Positions 36,646 to 44,069 of a stretch of 64,000 bases of DNA are shown here, piece by piece (the stretch's first letter is position 1; the number at the start of each line of letters is the position of its first letter). This DNA comes from Euclidia mi. Lineage: Eukaryota > Arthropoda > Insecta > Lepidoptera > Erebidae. Both the position numbers and the translations under genes were made by a program. The notes under the pieces were generated by a model, which was given only the letters and a program-made list of their open reading frames with translations, was not told the origin of the DNA and made no database searches. The stretch spans positions 1,907,501 to 1,971,500 of the forward strand of contig OX123184.2 of the NCBI GenBank assembly GCA_944739405.2. The letters run 5' to 3'.

Positions 36646-36841
36646 GACTTAGATAAATTATACCCAGACACAGAACTAGTAATATTAATTATATAAAGAT
36701 TTATAATCGAACCCACGGCCTTAGATATAGCAGTTCATTAACCACTAGCCCTGTAGGCCTTTCAAGTTTATTGCAACCCATCAGTTGGCAGCGAAGCAAA
36801 CTCGGGGTGGTGAGAAGTGATGTGTGTTGTGTTGTGTGCAG

Positions 36842-37037
36842 GAGTACCAGTACCGCTCGGCGGCGGGCGCGGGGAAGCCGCTGCAGTCGTTCGCGTTCGG
36901 CGGCAGCCCCGACATCCTGCGCAGCATCGCCGCCAAGAGCTGGGAGCTCAGCAACAGCCTGCCCGCGCCCGCGCCCGCGCTGCTCCCCGAGCCCGCCAAG
37001 CGCGGCTACGACCCCATGCTGCAGACCAACGTCATCA
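36842..37037 (+). CDS. Host gene exon 7
   Basis: A 196-bp very GC-rich exon with acceptor GTGTGTGCAG and donor GTGAGT. It starts in phase 0 and ends one base into a codon. Its 65 residues include EYQYRSAAGAGKPLQSFAFG, SPDILRSIAAKSWELSNSL, a Pro/Ala run and KRGYDPMLQTNVI. The split codon joins with exon 8 to give Ser. Confidence 0.85.
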
Positions 37038-37680
37038 GTGAGTCCGCCGCCCTCTGCACCCTACTCCACTTCACCACACGCTTACGTGCTTTGTCTTACA
37101 TTTCTTCCCCGCAACATAATTGCTCTAAACGTCATTGTATTTTATTTTACTGGTTTAATATAAGAAGTAGAAACTAGAAACCGACATTTTCAAGGAATAA
37201 AACTAGACCTAAAAGCTACTTTGTCCTTACCCACAACTCTGTATTCTGCTACACCTGCTACCGGGCTTCGAAGATGAAATTTGGGCTCGCTAGGCATATT
37301 AGAGCACATGCTCGAAATCAAAATCAATTGCCTTTGGTCAATTATCTTAGATCATCGACCTTGAGCCTAACTGAGCCGCTGTAGCTACTATACTAGAAGA
37401 ATGGAAGCATCTTTATCTTAACTGGTTATTGGAGTCGATTATTTAGCCTTCTTATAGCACACTATGTTATTATTTATTAAACTGATTAATTTGTGATACT
37501 TTTAACACCTTTTTTGAGTTTTTAATCTGTGTACGTTATCGTAAAGTCATAATTCGACGATTTCTATAAAAAACACTGGCGTCGTGTTAGACAGTTTACA
37601 TGACAATTCAAATTGCTCACTTATCCGTTATTAGGCAGTGAAAAGCCCAAGAGAGTTTGATTTAAATTGTCTTTCGGGAT

Positions 37681-37748
37681 ATATATTTAAATCAAGTTTA
37701 AATGTATATTTTTAATAATATATATATTTAAATCAAGTTTAAATGACC
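37681..37748. repeat. Short tandem repeat in intron 7
   Basis: ATATTTAAATCAAGTTTAAATG occurs twice within about 65 bp, with an AT-rich spacer. Confidence 0.7.
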
Positions 37749-38323
37749 ACGAAAGTTTAAATTCCTATATAGCCCTAGAGAGCTCTCCCCGTCGACGTTA
37801 TTAGGTACTCAGTCAGTTGAGAGCTCGATCCGAGACAAATGGTTGTATAAATGAATATATTATTTATACATACAAGCGTATAACCAATATATAACTATTG
37901 TCTAGAGTTTGGGCTAAGATTGGGTTAGGTTTGCAGAGATCAGTGGAAGCGATTAATTCATCCAGTCTCAGCCCAAGGCAAAGGTCTAACATATACTGTG
38001 GTAGCACAGCGAAGCTCCTCAGGAGCATCATCTGGACCTATAAGATTAACTCATAATTTTGGCCAAAATAACAAGCAAATCGAATAAATACCACAAGGTC
38101 CAATTTGGCGAAGTCCTACTCCTCGGGCACCAAACAGGAATTCACACACGTGTTTTACAATGTTCATTAAGATACTTACAACTTTTCTCATTTCGCGAAG
38201 CTACTGGGACAAGCTTTCCAAAAGGCGATCAATTTATTTCAATTACAATACAAACCCACACGAGAGCGACCAAACGGCGTGAGCGCAAAACCAAACGTGT
38301 ATTAATTTACTTTTGTCAATCGC

Positions 38324-38367
38324 TCACAACCTCGTCGGACAACTTCATTTGTCCGACGAGGTTGTGA
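38324..38367. repeat. Perfect hairpin, 19-bp arms
   Basis: The arms (TCACAACCTCGTCGGACAA and its complement) flank a six-base loop. It is not part of a recognisable element. Intron 7. Confidence 0.95.
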
Positions 38368-38955
38368 TTACTATAATTAACTCAAAAACTCAATATTACA
38401 AAAACATGCGTGCTTACAAGATACGGTGTGGTCAAGACAACTTTTTTACCGGGAAACGACAAAGAACGAATGGATTGACAGTTCAGTGTGACCATAGTCA
38501 GAAATTTTTAAAAAAAATGTTACTTAATCGATATAATCGATTTGACTTATCATAAAAACTAATTCTATTTCAAACAACTATTAGAATTATATTTATATGT
38601 TAGCCAACTTTCGAAGCTCGGTCATTTCGGTCGAAACTATATTTTGATATGCCATAGCCAAAAAGAGTCCAAACCGAAGTCTAACCGAAACCCAATACGT
38701 AGATACTACTGTGACAACATTTCAATTCTTCTATGAAATAAAAAAAATCTTGATCCCAGATTTTTTACACCTAATACTGTAAGCAGGCCTACCATTGGAC
38801 TCTTTTATAATAAAACATTTGTACATTCATCTCTTTCCTACACCGAACTAAATTGAAGGTATATTCTTCCCAATCCCATTAATCTCGCTATGGCCCAGAT
38901 CCTTCAAGCTGGTGCCGCAGGCAACATGTGAATACATGTAATGGTTGTGTGGCAG

Positions 38956-39089
38956 GCACATCGGACTACGAGCGCGACGGACAGATCATCTCGGAGGAGG
39001 AGTACGAGGAGGTGATGGACAAGCTGAAGGCGGCCGACTCGCTCTACACCGAGTACACGCTCGAGGAGATCATCTATCAGCTCGCCAAG
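38956..39089 (+). CDS. Host gene exon 8
   Basis: A 134-bp exon with acceptor TGTGTGGCAG and donor GTACCT. It starts two bases into a codon, as exon 7 requires, and ends in phase 0. It encodes an acidic helical stretch, TSDYERDGQIISEEEYEEVM then DKLKAADSLYTEYTLEEIIY and QLAK. Confidence 0.85.
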
Positions 39090-39264
39090 GTACCTCCACA
39101 CTCACACACTCACCGCTTGACGTGTTTATCTTTGTTAACCTATTACGAATGACATGCCAAGTCGCTATGAGCGCTACAGGCGGTCACACCTAACTTTAAT
39201 ATGTACGTGTAGCAGGTTGATGTCTGAAGGCAGAAGTAGTAACAGTGTGTATGTGTGTGGACAG

Positions 39265-39394
39265 ATGATGTTCTCGTCGTCGCTGTCGCGCGAGCCGTCG
39301 TCAGCGCGCGCCGCCACGCAGCGCTTCATGGCGTTCCTCGAGCTGGAGGCGGAGCGCGGACAGCTCTCGCGCACCATCGAGAAGAAAGTGCTCG
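39265..39394 (+). CDS. Host gene exon 9, last one identified
   Basis: A 130-bp exon with acceptor TGTGGACAG and donor GTATGA, starting in phase 0 and ending one base into a codon. It encodes MMFSSSLSREPSSARAATQR, FMAFLELEAERGQL and SRTIEKKVL, again helical and acidic. The frame stays open through the donor into the LINE that starts about 90 bp downstream. The next real exon is not established. Confidence 0.8.
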
Positions 39395-39479
39395 GTATGA
39401 TGCCCATCATATACCACTACAGTACATACCAACACTCGGCTACACCACACAGTATCGTTATCCCTATCATAGAGATATC

Positions 39480-41560
39480 AAATAATGCAACAGTAGGAAT
39501 ATACAAAAGTAGATCTAGGTTGTATGATCTGTATGGTATGAAGCAATACAATTTTAATCCTTCATTTAATGAGTATGTAAGAAATTACTCAAAAGTTTTT
39601 AAGAGAGCATGTGCTTCAGCTAAGTCTATATTTATAAGTAATAAAATTAAAGAATCCAAGAACAAAATAAAAACAACTTGGAACATTATTAACAGTGAGA
39701 CTGGTCGAGCTAAGTTAGTAGATAATAGCTATGAATTAAAATGTAATGGAGAAATAGTTACAAAGAAAATTGATGTTGCTCAGACTTTTAACAACTTCTT
39801 CATAAACATACCAGTGAAAACAACCAAGTGTTTAGACTCATGCCCAAGCAAAGCAGAGATATTAGTTAGGTTCAATGTGAATGAGTGTGATGTGCTGTTT
39901 AATTTTAAATACATTGACACCAATGACATCCTCAAGACATTCAAGACCATCAATATTAAGAAATCTATTGACTTATGGGGTATTTCAGTTATTCTTGTTT
40001 ACCAAATCATTTTTAGCATAGCTCCATATTTAGCTGCAATATTAAATAGATGCGTGGATAAAGGGGTATTTCCTGATTTAATGAAACACAGCAAGGTGAT
40101 ACCACTTTTCAAAAAAGGATCCAAGAGCGACCCTAGTAACTTTCGGCCAATTTGTATCTTGCCTGCAATCAGTAAAATTTTTGAAAAGGTTATTTTGCAT
40201 CAGTTAGAGAGCCACTTTCTCACAAATAATTTATTGTACAGTGACAAGTATGGCTTCACTAAGGGTCGCTCCACCGTTGATGCCGGTGTAACTCTATTAA
40301 AACATATCTTTAACGCTTGGGAAAATTCGAAGGATGCCATTGGAGTTTTTTGCGACTTGTCAAAGGCTTTCGATTGTGTTGAACATGATACACTTTTACG
40401 TAAACTCAACTATTATGGTATTCGAGATAGCGCACTCAATCTTGTTGCCAGTTACCTTAAAGATAGAGTTCAGTATGTGGATGTTAGTGGAAGTAGGTCT
40501 CAAGGTTTGCCAGTGGGAATGGGCTTTCCACAGGGCTCTATTCTTGGTCCGTTTCTTTTTTTAATATATATTAATGACTTGCCATTCTTTGTTAAAAATC
40601 TATGTGATATTGTTCTTTTTGCTGACGATACTTCACTTATTTTTAAAGTTGATCGTAATACAAGTAACATTGACAGCGTAAATAATTCTCTTGCGCAAGT
40701 ACTACATTGGTTCACGACAAATAATTTGCTACTCAACTCTGGCAAAACAAAATGTGTGAAATTCACTTTGCCGAATGTCAAAAATGTTCTTACTAATATA
40801 ATTTTAAATAACGAAACAATTAACCTAGTTGATTCAACTATATTTTTAGGTTTAACTTTAGATTGTAAGCTTCAGTGGGGCGCCCAAATATCCTGTCTGG
40901 CAGTCAAACTTAGTTCTGCAGCATTTGCAGTTAGGAAAGTTCGCCAATTCACAGACGTAGATACTGCTAGACTAGTTTACTTTAGTTACTTTCACAGTGT
41001 AATGTCTTACGGGATACTATTATGGGGTACGGCGGCCGATATTCAGACAATTTTTGTTATTCAAAAGAGGGCCATACGTGCAATATATAAGTTAGGTGCT
41101 AGAGATTCTTTACAAGATAAATTTAAAGAAGTAGAAATATTTACAGTTGCATCGCAGTATATATTTGCTAATTTAATGTACGTTAAGAAAAACTTAACTC
41201 TTTACCGAAAAAATAGTGACTTGCACAAAGTGAACACAAGGAATAAGCATAAACTAGTGGGTACTAACTACCGTCTACATAAAGTTCATAACTCATTTGC
41301 GGGACTCGGTATACAATTCTTCAACAAATTACCTCTGGAAATAATGAATTTACCTCTGCACAAATTTAAAACCACTACTAGGAATTTTCTTTTAAAAAGG
41401 GGTTATTACACTATTAAAGAATTTCTAGATGACAAGACATCATGGGTCTAGTTGCTTTTTTTAAATTCACCATTATTGTTATTTTTATGACTGTGTAAAA
41501 TACTCTCTTCTTAATTAGTAACATGTTAAGTGGAGGTGCCTCGTGAACACATGTTTTTGC
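39480..41560 (+). mobile_element. CR1-like LINE, 5'-truncated
   Basis: It begins inside ORF2, between the endonuclease and RT domains, and continues to a 3' UTR. Its ORF is uninterrupted. It is a clear but diverged paralogue of the intact LINE at 42.4-47.5 kb (compare GIYKSRSRLYDLYGMKQYNF with GIYRSRAKLFELYGMKQHRF). It lies in the sense direction in the intron after exon 9. The exact 3' boundary is unclear. Confidence 0.85.
39487..41451 (+). CDS. LINE reverse transcriptase (5'-truncated ORF2)
   Basis: An uninterrupted frame of about 655 codons covers the pre-RT linker, RT and C-terminal region. Motifs in order: VIPLFKKGSKSDPSNFRPI, YGFTKGRSTVDA, GVFCDLSKAFDCVEHD, GFPQGSILGPFLF, VLFADDTSLIF and IFLGLTLDCKLQWGAQI. 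The endonuclease is missing through 5' truncation, so it cannot drive normal retrotransposition. The frame is in phase with host exon 9 upstream and has no start codon of its own at the junction. Confidence 0.9.
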   Translation, partial: ATVGIYKSRSRLYDLYGMKQYNFNPSFNEYVRNYSKVFKRACASAKSIFISNKIKESKNKIKTTWNIINSETGRAKLVDNSYELKCNGEIVTKKIDVAQTFNNFFINIPVKTTKCLDSCPSKAEILVRFNVNECDVLFNFKYIDTNDILKTFKTINIKKSIDLWGISVILVYQIIFSIAPYLAAILNRCVDKGVFPDLMKHSKVIPLFKKGSKSDPSNFRPICILPAISKIFEKVILHQLESHFLTNNLLYSDKYGFTKGRSTVDAGVTLLKHIFNAWENSKDAIGVFCDLSKAFDCVEHDTLLRKLNYYGIRDSALNLVASYLKDRVQYVDVSGSRSQGLPVGMGFPQGSILGPFLFLIYINDLPFFVKNLCDIVLFADDTSLIFKVDRNTSNIDSVNNSLAQVLHWFTTNNLLLNSGKTKCVKFTLPNVKNVLTNIILNNETINLVDSTIFLGLTLDCKLQWGAQISCLAVKLSSAAFAVRKVRQFTDVDTARLVYFSYFHSVMSYGILLWGTAADIQTIFVIQKRAIRAIYKLGARDSLQDKFKEVEIFTVASQYIFANLMYVKKNLTLYRKNSDLHKVNTRNKHKLVGTNYRLHKVHNSFAGLGIQFFNKLPLEIMNLPLHKFKTTTRNFLLKRGYYTIKEFLDDKTSWV

Positions 41561-42425
41561 AGGATTTGGATATTATTATATATCCGGACTTCCTCGCTGG
41601 CAACACTAGCGAACAGCTGTCATTTCGCTACGTGTATAATAATTTAATTGATAAAAATAGTTTTATTTTGTTTTCCTCATTAATTGTATCTCTAAATTAA
41701 AGTGTATACCCATAAACCTTAGCAATAATTGTTTGTGTAACATAATATCAAAGGACTAGTGACTAAACCTCACTGGAAAACTTGTGGCGGACCAACTGTC
41801 AAAGTAACGGACAACTGATACAACTTAAACAAGATTCAAAATCAACTGGAAACCCGGGGAGTATTGTTTTCATAATTATTTACTTATCCCTGTATCGTTT
41901 TATTCATATAATACTAACTAATATACACTATACATTTCATAAACACTGCTCACTGCACGTGAGCGACGTCATTTACAATACACAGCGGCACCGTTTATGT
42001 CTCCTTTTGACTTTTCGCTTGACAATTTGTGGAAGCAAAATCGATGACGAAAAACATTTGCCTCAGACACCATATACTACATGTCACACTATACACAAAA
42101 CATAATTATTTATTATAAAATAAGTATATTAATCTAAGGAGTACAATAGTGTTACACAGGTCAATTTATAGAAGTACCTACCTACATTCCAATTGTATTT
42201 TATTGTTTTATAAAAATAATATCAATTATATAACTTTTTGTACCTATTCATTACTTTCATATTCCCCAATAGCTAGATTTAAAATAAGCTGTTCCCAAAT
42301 TTATTTAATTTACTTTTCTGTTATTTTTTTTTATAATCTACCTACATTATTTCCTTCTCAACTTTCTATCCACCCATTTCTTAGTTTCTCTCTGCTGACT
42401 TTACTCACTCTTCCTTATATTTCAG
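41561..42425. other. Possible LINE 5' UTR or intron DNA
   Basis: No coding content. The stretch ends with a long pyrimidine tract and TATTTCAG, a good 3' splice site, directly before ORF1 of the intact LINE. It may include the LINE 5' UTR or be intron DNA left of a 5'-truncated insertion. Confidence 0.4.
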
Positions 42426-42450
42426 GTGCTTACGGGGTGGGTCTGTTCAA

Positions 42451-44037
42451 ATGATGACCCGCAGAATGGCAGTTCTGGAGGACAAATTACAGTCCACACT
42501 CAAGGAATTGGAATCCTCCAAAAGCCTGTGTAACCAGCTGCTACAGGAAAGAGAGGACAGCGAAGAAGAAGTAAAGAAAATAGTAGACAAGAACACTGAA
42601 CTCAAGGCACAGCTGGCTGAAATGCACACACACCATCTTGAAATACTTGAGCAACATGAACAACTTCGACTGACGGTGTCCAACTTCCAACAGTGCATGG
42701 ACACTCATGAAGAAGCTCTGAGACGTGTTGCTGAACTGGAACGTGAATTGAGTGAAGCTCATAAAACCATCTCCAACATAGAAATAAATAAACACAGTCA
42801 ACAGATTGCGAATACCTGTAGCCTATATCATGAGTTGGTTAGTAGTGAGCCTGATCATGTGTGCATTAGGGAGCCAGTAGTGACAATAGATCTGACCAGG
42901 GAGGATACCATTATTATGAGACCCAACTTTTCTAGTCGTAATAAACTTAAACGTTACATTAAAATTACTAAATTAATAAAAAAATATCATAAATCTATTA
43001 GGAAATATAATGTGCATAGAGTTAATTTTAATCTTAGAAAGGAGCGCATAAACTTAGTTAATCAACTTTCTGAGTACTCTAGAAATTTGGAACATAGCAG
43101 ATCAGTGTATGATATGGAAACTCATCGCTTAAGGGAAGAGATATTACTTAGGGAAAGAACCTTAAATGAGATCTTCAACAAATACCAAGCTTCTCAACAA
43201 GAACTGAGCAAGCGTATAGTGGAGGCAGGTGAGCTTGTAGACTTGGTGAGGTGTAATGCAGAAATGTATGAGTCTCTGACCAATAAGCTCTCGTGTTCTT
43301 GTACTCATGCTCTTGTACAAGCAGAGCCATTGAGTACCGTACTACCTGAGAATTTTTCTAACAATCCGCAAAACTCACACTCATTACAATCAAATTTAAA
43401 TAAATCTGGGCTTCCAACATCTATTAATAAAACTTTTATTTTTTCTGATAGGCTAGGTCACAATTTTGGTAGTCTTCTCAGTGAATATACAAATCAGTGT
43501 GTTATAAATTATTGTAGGCCAGGGGATAGTTACTGTAGTTTAGTTAATCAGATTAAGTTACACCCCTTAGATGAGAGTAGTACTGCAATATTATTGTTTG
43601 GTAACAGTTTAACTGTAAAGAGACAGGATATCATAGAATGTGTTGAATTGTTGATAGAACTTAATTCTAAATTTAGTTGTAAATTTATTTTAGGTGCTTT
43701 ACCTTACTCAAACAACTTAACACACACACAAAATATGCACATACACTCATTAAACATGTTATTGTATAACATAACTTGTCGTCATAGTGACGCAATATTG
43801 TTTTTTGACGCTAATAAATTTATTAGTAAATTTATTTTAACTAAAGATACAATGTATCTGCCATTTTATATTAAGCGACAAATTGCTAAGTTATTAGCAT
43901 ACAATTTACAGCAAGGCAGTGAGCCTTGTGTTGACAATTTATTTGATAGGGTTAGTACATGTACTAACAACGTTTTAATTGACACATCTTGTGATTTAAA
44001 CTCCAAGATAGGACAACAGTTAGGCTGCAGTATTTGA
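42451..44037 (+). CDS. LINE ORF1: coiled coil plus SGNH-esterase-like domain
   Basis: ORF1 proteins of CR1 elements bind RNA and form the particle with ORF2. This 528-residue protein has a coiled coil at about 1-115 (VLEDKLQSTLKELESSKSL onward), a basic stretch at about 165-200 (NKLKRYIKITKLIKKYHKS) and a second coiled coil to ~255. The region from ~325 to 480 looks like the SGNH/GDSL fold known in CR1 ORF1: TFIFSDRLG, YCRPGDSYCSL, ILLFGNS and FFDANKF. The catalytic Ser and His blocks look degenerate. No zinc finger is seen. I used the first Met; the frame is open upstream to 42385. Confidence 0.75.
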   Translation: MMTRRMAVLEDKLQSTLKELESSKSLCNQLLQEREDSEEEVKKIVDKNTELKAQLAEMHTHHLEILEQHEQLRLTVSNFQQCMDTHEEALRRVAELERELSEAHKTISNIEINKHSQQIANTCSLYHELVSSEPDHVCIREPVVTIDLTREDTIIMRPNFSSRNKLKRYIKITKLIKKYHKSIRKYNVHRVNFNLRKERINLVNQLSEYSRNLEHSRSVYDMETHRLREEILLRERTLNEIFNKYQASQQELSKRIVEAGELVDLVRCNAEMYESLTNKLSCSCTHALVQAEPLSTVLPENFSNNPQNSHSLQSNLNKSGLPTSINKTFIFSDRLGHNFGSLLSEYTNQCVINYCRPGDSYCSLVNQIKLHPLDESSTAILLFGNSLTVKRQDIIECVELLIELNSKFSCKFILGALPYSNNLTHTQNMHIHSLNMLLYNITCRHSDAILFFDANKFISKFILTKDTMYLPFYIKRQIAKLLAYNLQQGSEPCVDNLFDRVSTCTNNVLIDTSCDLNSKIGQQLGCSI

Positions 44038-44069
44038 ATATAGTACATCAAAACATGCAGGGCCTATCT
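43995..44069 (+). promoter_or_regulatory. Predicted -1 ribosomal frameshift signal
   Basis: TTTAAAC lies in the ORF1 frame as T TTA AAC, exactly the X XXY YYZ pattern, and the -1 frame becomes open at its first base. Four bases later a stem can form: AGATAGG (44006-44012) with CCTATCT (44063-44069), plus CTGCA (44025-44029) with TGCAG (44056-44060). The pairing is inferred by eye. Confidence 0.6.

Noticed and set aside
36781..37041. Alternative frames over exon 7
   Set aside because: Low-complexity Arg/Ala/Pro frames caused by GC-rich codons; they cross splice sites and do not fit the neighbouring exons.
42426..42531. A PHD-finger remnant (GWVCSNDD) in another frame at the ORF1 start
   Set aside because: Only one Cys of the expected pattern is present and the frame stops soon; no upstream Cys/His pairs were found.
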